The position numbers were made by a program, and so were the translations under genes. Of a stretch of DNA of 64,000 nucleotides, positions 19,063 through 27,457 are shown one piece after another; position 1 is the first letter of the stretch; every line of letters begins with the position of its first letter. The notes beneath the pieces are model-generated. The model was not told the origin of the DNA, searched no databases, and was given only the letters and a program-made list of their open reading frames with translations. Source of the stretch: Algoriphagus boseongensis (lineage in GTDB: Bacteria > Bacteroidota > Bacteroidia > Cytophagales > Cyclobacteriaceae); assembly GCF_004362805.1 (NCBI RefSeq), contig NZ_SNYF01000005.1:954797-1018796 (forward strand), given 5' to 3'.

Positions 19063-19947
19063 ATGTCTTTCAACGCGGATAAAATTTTGGCACTTGCCGG
19101 AAAAAACCTGAACGGACTCAGTAAACAAGAATTAGCAGAATCCTTTCGTGAATTGCTACAGGATGGCCTGCACGGAATATGCAGCAGTCCCTATGAGGAA
19201 GGGCAAAAACCGGGTGATTTGCTTACCGAAAAACAAGTTCGGAGAAGGCTGGAAATCCTCCGGCCCTATACCAAGTGGATTCGTTCTTTTTCCTGTACTG
19301 AAGGAAATGAACTCATTCCTATGATCGCTAAAGAAATGGGGATGAAAACCTTGGTGGGTGCATGGCTAGGAAAGGATGACCAAATCAACCGAGCCGAAAT
19401 TGCGGGATTGATCAAGTTGGCAAAAGAAGGTTACGTGGATATAGCAGCCGTAGGGAACGAGGTTATGTATCGAAAAGATCTTTCAGAGGACCAGCTGGTA
19501 GAGTTTATCGAAAAAGTAAAAGAAGAAATTCCAAAAACGCCTGTGGGCTATGTGGATGCCTATTACGAGTTTGAACACCGCCCTAGAATCACCGAGGCTT
19601 GCGATTTGATCTTGGCTAATTGCTATCCGTATTGGGAGGGCTGTGTCTTGGATTATTCCCTTTTGTACATCAAGGATATGTATAATCGAGCCTTAAAAGC
19701 AGGCAAAGGCAAAAAAGTTATTATCACTGAAACCGGCTGGCCAAGTCAAGGAACACCTTTGTATGGAGCTATTCCTTCAGATGAAAACTTTATGAAATAC
19801 TTTATCAATATTCAAACCTGGTCAAAACTGGAAGATATTGACATTTTCTACTTTTCTTCCTTTGATGAATCCTGGAAAGTAGGTGCCGAGGGCGATGTTG
19901 GGGCTTACTGGGGAATTTGGGATAAGGATGAAAATTTGAAGTATTAA
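19063..19947 (+). CDS. Compact cytoplasmic GH17-family enzyme
   Basis: A 294-residue protein without signal peptide. The GH17 catalytic pair is Glu133 (AAVGNEV) and Glu223 (ITETGWP), separated by 90 residues, the same spacing as in the fused domain upstream and much shorter than the 136 of the lipoprotein. It shares long stretches with the fusion (LTEKQ, RSFSCT, NCYP, WEGC, FSSFDE, WGIWDK) including the last residues ENLKY, showing tandem duplication. Likely role: cytoplasmic hydrolysis or transglycosylation of imported beta-1,3-glucan oligosaccharides beside the GH3 and the phosphorylase. It is the last gene of the operon; a terminator follows after 14 bp. Confidence 0.85.
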   Translation: MSFNADKILALAGKNLNGLSKQELAESFRELLQDGLHGICSSPYEEGQKPGDLLTEKQVRRRLEILRPYTKWIRSFSCTEGNELIPMIAKEMGMKTLVGAWLGKDDQINRAEIAGLIKLAKEGYVDIAAVGNEVMYRKDLSEDQLVEFIEKVKEEIPKTPVGYVDAYYEFEHRPRITEACDLILANCYPYWEGCVLDYSLLYIKDMYNRALKAGKGKKVIITETGWPSQGTPLYGAIPSDENFMKYFINIQTWSKLEDIDIFYFSSFDESWKVGAEGDVGAYWGIWDKDENLKY

Positions 19948-19961
19948 ATTTCTATAGACAC

Positions 19962-19990
19962 AAAAAAGGGCCATTGCTGGCCTTTTTTTT
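19962..19990. terminator. Bidirectional intrinsic terminator
   Basis: An A-tract, a hairpin GGCCA-TTGC-TGGCC (one bulged G), and an 8-T tract lie between the convergent GH17 and M1-peptidase genes. A and T tracts on both sides allow termination in either direction. Confidence 0.85.
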
Positions 19991-19998
19991 ATATTCTT

Positions 19999-21630
19999 TT
20001 ATCTCATCTTTTCAACTCCCACGTAATAGTCCAAATCCAGTTTTATGTCTGCGCATTCTTTGACTTGTAGCTGAGACCATCGAGTTTTTGCTGAAAGCCT
20101 CATTTTTTCACCCCCAATTTCCACATCAACTGGCATAGTGAAACTAGGCAAACAATTAATCCAGCGATAATTCAATGTTTGCTCATCGGAATAATAGTAT
20201 TCCAAAATCGGAATTCTGACATCTCTTAAATATTGGTCAAAAATTGGAGTTAAATCTATCCCAAATGCTTGGGAAATGTACGATTCAACCTGTTTGGTAT
20301 TCACAGTTTGGTGGTAAAACTCCTTATTCAGGCCTCGCAGAATCCCTCTCCACTTTTCATCGTCATTTAAAATCTCCCGAAGCATATTCAAAAGGTTCCC
20401 CCCCTTGTAATACATATCACCCGAACCGCGCTGATTTACCCCATACTTCCCGATGATTGGAATATCATTGGCGATACTCATGCGGGTTCCTCGCACATAT
20501 TCCTGACCGGCTTCTTTTCCAAAATGGTAATCCAAATACAAACTTTCCGAATAATTGGTAAAGCTTTCATGGATCCACATATCGGCAACATCGTTGTAGG
20601 TGATGTTATTGGCAAACCATTCATGCCCGGATTCATGGATGATGATAAAGTCAAACTTCAAGCCCCAGCCTGTTCCGCTCAAATCACGCCCTCGATAGCC
20701 ATTTTGGTAGCCATTGCCATAAGTGACTGAGCTTTGATGCTCCATTCCCAGATAAGGTGCTTCGACCAACTTATAGCCGTCCTCATAGAAAGGATATGGC
20801 CCAAACCAATGCTCAAAAGCTTGCATCATTCGCTTGGCATCCTGAAATTGAACTTTGGCCTTTTCGAGATTTTCTCTCAAGACAAAGTAATCCATGTCCA
20901 ATTCCCCTTTTTCTCCGGCATATTTTTCTCCGAAATGAACATAGTCCCCGATATTGATATTTACCCCATAATCATTGATTGGATTGACCACAGACCAATG
21001 AAAAGTGTCTGTGGTTGGTCCCCTTTCAATATTGACCAATCGCCCATTGGAGATATCCATCAAGCCTTTTGGAACAGTCACACTGATCTTCAAACTGTCT
21101 ACCTCATCCGCCGGATGATCCTTTGTTGGCCACCAAACACTCGAGCCTATTCCTTGATTGGAAGAAGCGATGAAGTGCTTGCCATTAGAATCTTTATTCC
21201 AGGTAATTCCTCCATCCCAAGGCGGACGAATGGCCTCTTTGGGTTGTCCCTCGTAGGAAATTAATACCTCCTCTACGCTTCCCGGAACTTGCTTTTTCTT
21301 TAGCGTAATAAAATGGGCAGCTCCTTCCCTTCTCACTTCCAAAGCTTGACCATCCTGAACGGCTGAAGTAATCTTCAAAGGCTCCTGAAGGTCAATCTGC
21401 AGGGTTTGGTTTTCAGTTTTTACCTGATATCGAACGAGATTTGAACCCTTGATCGACTTGGATTCTGGAAAGATTTCCACCTTCAGGTGATAAAACCCCA
21501 AATCCCACCAGGCCCTTTCAGGGGTGATACTTCCTCTGAGGGTATCTGCCCGGGTGTAACTTTTTTGGGAAAAACCCTGAGAGGTGAAAAGAAAGAAAAG
21601 TAATAATGAAAGCTGTAGTGCTGATCTCAT
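19999..21630 (-). CDS. M1-family (aminopeptidase N-like) zinc metallopeptidase, short form
   Basis: A 543-residue exported protein (signal ending about SQGFSQ) of the M1 gluzincin fold. The N-terminal beta saddle is followed by the exopeptidase loop LGMEHQSSV, which takes the place of the classical GAMEN, and the zinc motif HESGHEW near residue 335 with the third ligand Glu 18 residues on (WIHESFTNY). The protein ends soon after the thermolysin-like domain (YYYSDEQTLNYRW and a short beta domain). It therefore lacks the long helical C-terminal domain of PepN. It should cleave peptides in the periplasm or outside. The next gene upstream on the strand is DPP-IV, 53 bp away, suggesting a peptide-scavenging unit. 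Confidence 0.92.
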   Translation of the reverse strand: MRSALQLSLLLFFLFTSQGFSQKSYTRADTLRGSITPERAWWDLGFYHLKVEIFPESKSIKGSNLVRYQVKTENQTLQIDLQEPLKITSAVQDGQALEVRREGAAHFITLKKKQVPGSVEEVLISYEGQPKEAIRPPWDGGITWNKDSNGKHFIASSNQGIGSSVWWPTKDHPADEVDSLKISVTVPKGLMDISNGRLVNIERGPTTDTFHWSVVNPINDYGVNINIGDYVHFGEKYAGEKGELDMDYFVLRENLEKAKVQFQDAKRMMQAFEHWFGPYPFYEDGYKLVEAPYLGMEHQSSVTYGNGYQNGYRGRDLSGTGWGLKFDFIIIHESGHEWFANNITYNDVADMWIHESFTNYSESLYLDYHFGKEAGQEYVRGTRMSIANDIPIIGKYGVNQRGSGDMYYKGGNLLNMLREILNDDEKWRGILRGLNKEFYHQTVNTKQVESYISQAFGIDLTPIFDQYLRDVRIPILEYYYSDEQTLNYRWINCLPSFTMPVDVEIGGEKMRLSAKTRWSQLQVKECADIKLDLDYYVGVEKMR

Positions 21631-21683
21631 AAAGAGGCTGTGTTTGGATCAAATAACTTTTAACGATTAACCTTTAGCTACAC

Positions 21684-23876
21684 TTACCTTCCGCCTGGAG
21701 GGCAATGTTTTTTAAGGTAATCTGTATAAAGTTTTCTCAAATGAGCGGTGGTTCCCTCACCTTCTGTAATTCCATGAGAACGGTTGGGATAAGGCATAAA
21801 CTGAAACAGCTTTCCATGCTTGATCAATTCATTGATCAACATCTCGGCATTGTCGTAATGCACATTATCATCCCCAGTACCATGGATGTAAAGTAAATTT
21901 CCCTGAAGATTTTTAGCATGGGTGATCGGTGATCCAGCAATAAAATCCTCCAGATTTTCCTGAGGAAGTCCCATGTATCGCTCCTGGTAAATATTATCGT
22001 AAGTCAGCTGGTAGGCCACAGCCGCCAAAGAAATCCCTGTTTTGTAAATCTCTGGGTATTTAAACATCAGGTTCAAAGTGGCTGATCCTCCCCCACTGTG
22101 TCCCCAAACTGCAACTCTTTCTGCGTCTACAAAATCCCATTTGACAATCTGAGCAGCTGCCTCAGCCTGATCAGAAATATTCAAGCGACCGATTTTTCTG
22201 TAGATACTCTTTCTCCAGGCTCTTCCTTTTGGAGCTGGTGTTCCTCTATTATCTATCGAAATGTAGATGTATCCATCAGCCGCCATATCGCCCTCATAAT
22301 TTCGGTTTCTTCCCACGCCGTATGTGTCCTTGACATTAGCTCCCCAAGGTTCTGTGTAGACAAAAAAGACTACCGGATACTTTTTAGAAGGATCAAAATT
22401 GTTTGGCTTGATCATCCAGCCATCCATTTCGGTACCGTCTGCAGTGTTGATTTTGAAGAATTCAACAGTTTTAGGCCCTTGATTTTTAGCCAAGTTACTT
22501 TCGATGCTGGTAGCTGGATCCAAAGGCTTGTGTTTGGTCAATTCAATCCACTCCATGGAAGGACGGGTGAAGGAATTAGTAAATTGGTGCAATGCAAATT
22601 GCCCGGAAGGGGAAATGGAATAGGTATTGGTTCCTTCAAAAAGGAATGGAGTTACCCGTTCCGCTTGGCTTTTTCCATCCAATTTGATTTTGTACAAATA
22701 TTTCTGGGTAGCATTTTCTGGAGAAGCATGGAAATAAGCAACCTTATTTTTCTCGTCCAGATGAAGTAGGTTGATCACATCATAATTCCCTGGAGTAAGT
22801 AGAGTTTCCTTGCCATCCAATCCGATTTTATAGACATGTCTCCAACCGTCTTTTTCGCTGAACCAAAGAAATTCCTTCTTGTCGTTTAGCCATTTGAACT
22901 CATGCCTATAGGTTAAACCATAGACATTTTCCCAGTTGGATAGTACATCTATCCAGGTTTCCTCAATTTCCTCAGAAATTACCTTAGCTTCGTTTTGAGG
23001 AACATTTACTGCATAGATTTTACTGTGATTCTGCTTGCGATTGAGTTGCTGAACCAAAAGCAAATCAGGATTATTCCACTCCATTCTAGGCAGATAGTGC
23101 TGTTGTGGATCCCCGGGGATATTCAACCAAGTAGTTTTTTGGCTTGCCAGATCAATCACCCCAATTCGGGCAGGAGAAGGCGACTCACCTACTTTAGGAT
23201 ACTCCACTGGAACAACCTGAGAATAAACCGAATCCGTAAAATTCATCATGTAATAATCCCGGATTTGATTGGCGTCAATCTGCCAATAAGAAATCTTTTT
23301 CCCATCAGGGCTCCATTGAAATCCATCTCTACAGGCAAATTCCTCCTCATAAGCCCAATCGAAGGTTCCATTGATCAGTTTCCGATTTCCATCCTTGGTT
23401 AATTGGGTTATTTGACCGCTGGCCAAATTCTCAATATATAAGTTGAATTCGCTTACATAAGCGATTTGAGAAGCGCCCGGTGAGAGTTTTGCAAAACGTA
23501 AAGAAGATTCAGGAAGCCCTTTTCCGGCTTGCTTGAGTTCTTTGGTCTGTAGATCTAAAACCCAATAATCTCCCTGGGTATCCAATCTCCAAACTCTTTT
23601 GGTATTCGTATAGATCAAAGCTTTTTTACCATCTTGAGAAAAGCTGAAATCTCTAACCACCAGAGGACTTTTTCCAGCTGGAGTCAGATCTGAACTAGAA
23701 ATAAAGACAGCTGGCTGGTTTGAAGGAAGAGAATAGCGAACGATCTGATTCTTTTCAATTTGGAAGTAAGAATTGCCATCTTTTTCCCAGAGAACTGATT
23801 GTCCCGATACATGGACGGAAATCAAAAGCAGGACTACAAAGAGCCACTTAAGGGGGGTATTTTTTCGTAAAATCAT
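21684..23876 (-). CDS. Dipeptidyl peptidase IV (S9B family)
   Basis: A 730-residue secreted serine peptidase. The signal peptide ends about VHVSGQ. Residues 30-470 form the beta-propeller with the DPP-IV hallmark DWAYEEEF, whose Glu residues hold the substrate amino terminus. The C-terminal alpha/beta-hydrolase domain contains the nucleophile serine in WGHSGGGSA (near residue 593), the aspartate in GTGDDNVH and the histidine in NRSHGITEG. It removes Xaa-Pro or similar dipeptides from peptide N-termini, complementing the neighbouring M1 enzyme. The propeller also carries WSPDGKKISYWQ. Length and order are normal for Bacteroidota DPP-IV. Confidence 0.95.
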   Translation of the reverse strand: MILRKNTPLKWLFVVLLLISVHVSGQSVLWEKDGNSYFQIEKNQIVRYSLPSNQPAVFISSSDLTPAGKSPLVVRDFSFSQDGKKALIYTNTKRVWRLDTQGDYWVLDLQTKELKQAGKGLPESSLRFAKLSPGASQIAYVSEFNLYIENLASGQITQLTKDGNRKLINGTFDWAYEEEFACRDGFQWSPDGKKISYWQIDANQIRDYYMMNFTDSVYSQVVPVEYPKVGESPSPARIGVIDLASQKTTWLNIPGDPQQHYLPRMEWNNPDLLLVQQLNRKQNHSKIYAVNVPQNEAKVISEEIEETWIDVLSNWENVYGLTYRHEFKWLNDKKEFLWFSEKDGWRHVYKIGLDGKETLLTPGNYDVINLLHLDEKNKVAYFHASPENATQKYLYKIKLDGKSQAERVTPFLFEGTNTYSISPSGQFALHQFTNSFTRPSMEWIELTKHKPLDPATSIESNLAKNQGPKTVEFFKINTADGTEMDGWMIKPNNFDPSKKYPVVFFVYTEPWGANVKDTYGVGRNRNYEGDMAADGYIYISIDNRGTPAPKGRAWRKSIYRKIGRLNISDQAEAAAQIVKWDFVDAERVAVWGHSGGGSATLNLMFKYPEIYKTGISLAAVAYQLTYDNIYQERYMGLPQENLEDFIAGSPITHAKNLQGNLLYIHGTGDDNVHYDNAEMLINELIKHGKLFQFMPYPNRSHGITEGEGTTAHLRKLYTDYLKKHCPPGGR

Positions 23877-23932
23877 GGTAGCAAAATAGGTCTAAAACCT
23901 AATAAATCGAAATGAATGATATATACCTCAAT

Positions 23933-24934
23933 TTAAAGGATGGTTGGAAGGGAAACGCTGGCTCCTCCCTTGCGCTTGCTTTCCTCGGCAGCTTCCATAA
24001 AGGCATAGATTTCTAAAGTCTCTGCTGCATCCACAGGTGATTTCCCTGACTTGAAAAACTCGGCAATTTTTACAGCCAGAGGTTCGTAGCCTTCATAATT
24101 ACCCAAAACTAGATTTCCGTCCGAACCAAAAGCCGTTCCTCCATACTCATGCTTTCCGGCTCGCATTCCCCGGAATGTTCCGATTCTTCCGTCTTTCCAC
24201 TTTCCAACAACCAATTCTTCATCTGGAGAAGTAATCCTACTGACAGACTCACAGCCAGAGCCCATAACGGTGAATAAAATTTCCACTCCATGGATCCCAT
24301 ACCAGAATAAATCGGGATGCCCAGGCTCCAGAGTTGCCGGACTAAATGCATCACATCCCAAAACCTTCCCGATTTTCCCTTCATGTCTCACTGCCTGAGC
24401 ATTGCTCATATAGCGAAGTGAAGAAGCTGAGAAAATCGGAACCTGATTTTGTTTTGCTTCTTTGTAAATGGTGAGGGTATCTGCAAAACTTGCAGCGACT
24501 GGCTTATCAATAAAAAATGGTTTGTTAGCCTGAATCACCTTTCTGGCCTGTTCTAAGCGAGGTTTTCCATCATTAGTCTCCAACAGAACCACGTCAACTT
24601 TTGATAAAAGGTCCTCAATCGATTCAGTGATTTCCACTCCAAATTCCTTTACCTGATTGATATAATCTGGAATTCTTTTGTAGCTGGATTCAATATCTCT
24701 ACTTCCGTAGGGATAAGCTGCGACCACCCGAAAACCAGCTAATTCAGGTCTAGGATTTTCCGAATTAAAAAGTTTGGTAAATGCGGGAGAATGGGAAGTG
24801 TCTAGTCCAATGATTCCGATTTTGATAGGATCAGCTTTGGACTTTGCTGATACAGAAAAAGGCAATGTGCCCATACCGGTAACCACTCCAGCGGCCAAAC
24901 TTTTCTTTATAAATGACCTTCTTTTATAATTCAT
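23933..24934 (-). CDS. Exported Gfo/Idh/MocA-family oxidoreductase
   Basis: A 333-residue protein with a twin-arginine-type signal (MNYKRRSFIKKS then a hydrophobic run to VSAKS), suggesting folded export with cofactor. The N-terminal Rossmann domain begins KIGIIGLDTSH and has FFIDKPVAASF, which corresponds to the conserved EKP segment with Glu replaced by Asp. The C-terminal dimerisation domain follows. The family uses NAD(P) on sugars or related compounds. It is the last gene of the nag region (54 bp from the acetyltransferase-like gene), so an amino-sugar-related substrate is plausible. The GLDTSHSP start differs from the usual GxGxxG, so cofactor binding may be altered. Confidence 0.85.
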   Translation of the reverse strand: MNYKRRSFIKKSLAAGVVTGMGTLPFSVSAKSKADPIKIGIIGLDTSHSPAFTKLFNSENPRPELAGFRVVAAYPYGSRDIESSYKRIPDYINQVKEFGVEITESIEDLLSKVDVVLLETNDGKPRLEQARKVIQANKPFFIDKPVAASFADTLTIYKEAKQNQVPIFSASSLRYMSNAQAVRHEGKIGKVLGCDAFSPATLEPGHPDLFWYGIHGVEILFTVMGSGCESVSRITSPDEELVVGKWKDGRIGTFRGMRAGKHEYGGTAFGSDGNLVLGNYEGYEPLAVKIAEFFKSGKSPVDAAETLEIYAFMEAAEESKRKGGASVSLPTIL

Positions 24935-24988
24935 AAGTAATTGAAATAGAGTTACTAGTAAGTATTCAAGTAAATAATAAATAAAGAT

Positions 24989-26107
24989 TTAAACTTTGAA
25001 AAAAATCTTCTTTTGATACAAGAAGTAGAGCAGCAACCAGACCAAGGCTAACGCTCCGAGACTTTCCATGACGGGAAACCAGTCTTCTCCCAAAGGCCTG
25101 TAAAGTCCTTCAAATAATAACCTTGCTGTATACCTGAAATTGACAAAGCGATAGATCATGTAAATGGTCAAACTGTTCATCCCAATGACCACAAAGAAGA
25201 AAGACCACTTTTTAATTTGTAGGATATCAATAATCCAGAAAAACAGAGCCAGAAATAGAAAAGCAATCCCTCCCGTCAAAAGGATAAAAGAGCTTGTCCA
25301 CATTCGCTTGAAAATGGGAAAATGAAAATTCCATAGGAGTGCGATCCCAATACAAACCACCCCAACCAAGACTAGGGCTTGCAGCTTTTCCGCTTTGGTC
25401 TGAGAGGTTTTTCTTAAAATCTCCCCAGCATAAGCTCCCAATATGGTTAAGCAAATGGCCGGAAATGTGGTCAAGATTCCCAATTCATCAAAAGTCCCTT
25501 GAAGTAATCTTCCGGGTAAAAAAGTTCGGTCAAACCAGCCCACCAAATTTCCCTCAAAACTCAGATTTCCAGCTCCAAATCCAGGAACAGGAATTAGAAA
25601 GATTGCTGCATAATACGCCAATAAAATCCCTCCGACCCACAAAAGCCTCTTTTGAGCATTAAAATTCAGGTATAAAAAGACAGTCACAAATCCAGCAATT
25701 CCAATTCTTCCAAGGACACTTCCCAAACGGATTTGCTCCCAATCGAAAAAGGGGAAAGGTGCATTTTTATCCAGCATTCCCAAGCCAATCAAAATGAGCA
25801 TCCGAACCAATGCCTTTTTATAGATTATCTTTTTGGATACTTTTTGAGAAATGGCTTTTTCCAAAGAAAAAGGAATGGAAACTCCAGCTACAAAAAGAAA
25901 AAGCGGGAAAATGAAATCATAAAAAGTAAACCCAATCCATTCTGGATGTTCAAATTGAAGGGCTAAAGCATCCAGCCAAACCAAGTTAGTTTTCCCTTCA
26001 AAACTTCTAAAAAAAGCGTCAGCCCCACAAATCATCAACATATCAAATCCCCTCAAGGCATCTATCGATACCAATCTATTTGAGGGTTCCTGCATCCTGA
26101 TATCCAT
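24989..26107 (-). CDS. Heparan-alpha-glucosaminide N-acetyltransferase-like membrane protein (DUF5009/NagX type)
   Basis: A 372-residue inner-membrane protein with about ten helices. The start RLVSIDALRGFDMLMI is the signature of the acyltransferase-like family related to lysosomal HGSNAT and the bacterial NagX proteins found in chitin and GlcNAc loci. A conserved FTFYDFIFPLFLFVAGVSIPF follows. The family is thought to move acetyl groups across the membrane onto glucosamine residues, although bacterial members are poorly tested. It lies 3 bp after the upstream Gfo/Idh gene, clearly in the nag operon. A second in-frame ATG four codons downstream (26095) is an equally possible start. Confidence 0.85.
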   Translation of the reverse strand: MDIRMQEPSNRLVSIDALRGFDMLMICGADAFFRSFEGKTNLVWLDALALQFEHPEWIGFTFYDFIFPLFLFVAGVSIPFSLEKAISQKVSKKIIYKKALVRMLILIGLGMLDKNAPFPFFDWEQIRLGSVLGRIGIAGFVTVFLYLNFNAQKRLLWVGGILLAYYAAIFLIPVPGFGAGNLSFEGNLVGWFDRTFLPGRLLQGTFDELGILTTFPAICLTILGAYAGEILRKTSQTKAEKLQALVLVGVVCIGIALLWNFHFPIFKRMWTSSFILLTGGIAFLFLALFFWIIDILQIKKWSFFFVVIGMNSLTIYMIYRFVNFRYTARLLFEGLYRPLGEDWFPVMESLGALALVWLLLYFLYQKKIFFKV

Positions 26108-26110
26108 GGC

Positions 26111-27448
26111 TTACAATTTTGGTTCCCAGCCAGCTTGATAAGTTCTTCCCCAAAGTTTCATTGCCTCAGCATCATTTTCAATCCTTCCTGTTTGGGAATT
26201 GATCTCAAGAGATCTTCCTGTTCGGTAAGAAATATTGCCTAAATGGCAGAGGAGCACACTTTTCTTGATTTCCGGATAAGGAGAAATCAAGCTTTCCCCA
26301 TGATCAATTGCATTGATGAAATTGGTAAAATGATCGAAGTCCATGTCAAATCCAGCCCCTCTCTGATCCACTACCGTGTTGGATGTTGGCTCGGCTGACT
26401 TGACTAGCTTATTTGAATTGTCAAAAATCTTGTAGGAATTGTTCAGAAGTTCTAAGGTTCCATTTTCTCCATGAAAAGAAACACCAGAACTCATTTCATT
26501 GATATCTCTTGCATTGCAACTTCTACCCTCCCACAAAATGGATTTTCCGTCTCCAAAATCATAGCTGGCAATTTGGGTATCCGGAGTCTGCCAATCATCT
26601 TGGAAATGATATCTGCCCCCGCTGGAATAGCATTTGGTTGGATAATCCACCTGCAAACCCCAACGGGCTAAATCCAAAAAGTGAACTCCATTATTGACAA
26701 TTTCACCTGTTCCCCAATGCCAGAACCAGTGCCAATTGTAATGAATTAAGTTGTCCTTAAACTCTGATCTAGGCGCTGGACCTTGCCAAAGTTCGAAATC
26801 CAGCCACTCTGGAACAGGGGCTGTTTTTCCGTAGCCAATTGATTTTCGGGTATTGGTATACCATGCTCTGGCGTAATAAACCCTTCCTATTGCCCCAGAA
26901 TGAAGTTCCTTCATTGCTTCCTGAACTCGTGGCCAGGATCTTCTCTGGTTTCCCATTTGGACCACTTTTCCATACTTCTGAGTGGCTTCAGTTAGCAATT
27001 CAGCCTCGGCAGGATTATGCGAACCTGGCTTTTCGATATACACATGTTTTCCGGCTTGCATGGCTAAAAGCGCCGCGGGAGTATGCCAATGATCTGGCAT
27101 GGCTATAGTCACCGCATCCAAAGATTTATCTTCCAGAGCTTTTCGGAAATCTTTTAATCCGACTGGTGGTTTTGGACTTCCTGACTTCAGCGCCAAAGAA
27201 ATCCCGTTTTCCAAAGCCCTTGAATCCACATCGCAGATGTATGCAATTTCTACATTTGGAATTTTTGCCAAAGCCTGGATATGCTGACTTCCCCTGCTAT
27301 TGACTCCAATCACAGCCAATCTGTATTTTTCTTTCAAGGGGTAAGAAGAAAGAATATTGAAAGAAAAAGCTGGACTTAAGGCCCCTAATCCTAAGGTGCT
27401 TGTTCCTGCTGCTTTGAGGAAATTTCTGCGGTTAAATTTACTGGACAT
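26111..27448 (-). CDS. Exported Gfo/Idh/MocA-family oxidoreductase (445 aa)
   Basis: A 445-residue protein with a twin-arginine signal (NRRNFLKAAG) predicting Tat export. The Rossmann part begins LAVIGVNSRGSQH and contains YICDVDSRALENG, AMPDHWHTPAALLAM and the conserved catalytic-domain marker YIEKPG. The C-terminal part (WHWFWHWGTGEIVNNGVHFLDLARWGL) carries the His-rich substrate side. Some exported Gfo/Idh proteins are NAD-dependent glycosidases (GH109 type), but the GH109 landmarks I know are not evident, so I keep the broad call. It is 9 bp downstream of nagA and 3 bp upstream of the NagX-like gene, so it is cotranscribed with GlcNAc catabolism. Confidence 0.87.
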   Translation of the reverse strand: MSSKFNRRNFLKAAGTSTLGLGALSPAFSFNILSSYPLKEKYRLAVIGVNSRGSQHIQALAKIPNVEIAYICDVDSRALENGISLALKSGSPKPPVGLKDFRKALEDKSLDAVTIAMPDHWHTPAALLAMQAGKHVYIEKPGSHNPAEAELLTEATQKYGKVVQMGNQRRSWPRVQEAMKELHSGAIGRVYYARAWYTNTRKSIGYGKTAPVPEWLDFELWQGPAPRSEFKDNLIHYNWHWFWHWGTGEIVNNGVHFLDLARWGLQVDYPTKCYSSGGRYHFQDDWQTPDTQIASYDFGDGKSILWEGRSCNARDINEMSSGVSFHGENGTLELLNNSYKIFDNSNKLVKSAEPTSNTVVDQRGAGFDMDFDHFTNFINAIDHGESLISPYPEIKKSVLLCHLGNISYRTGRSLEINSQTGRIENDAEAMKLWGRTYQAGWEPKL

Positions 27449-27457
27449 GTTATGGGT

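Noticed and set aside
20734..21264. Plus-strand 176-aa ORF
   Set aside because: Antisense shadow of the M1-type metallopeptidase gene.
22098..22769. Plus-strand 223-aa ORF
   Set aside because: Entirely antisense to the DPP-IV gene, whose catalytic motifs are clear; it has no domain of its own.
26111..27448. GH109 (NAD-dependent glycosidase) assignment for the exported Gfo/Idh protein
   Set aside because: The Tat signal and amino-sugar context fit, but the sequence around YIEKPG and the His-rich region does not show the GH109 landmarks I know, so only the broad family is called.
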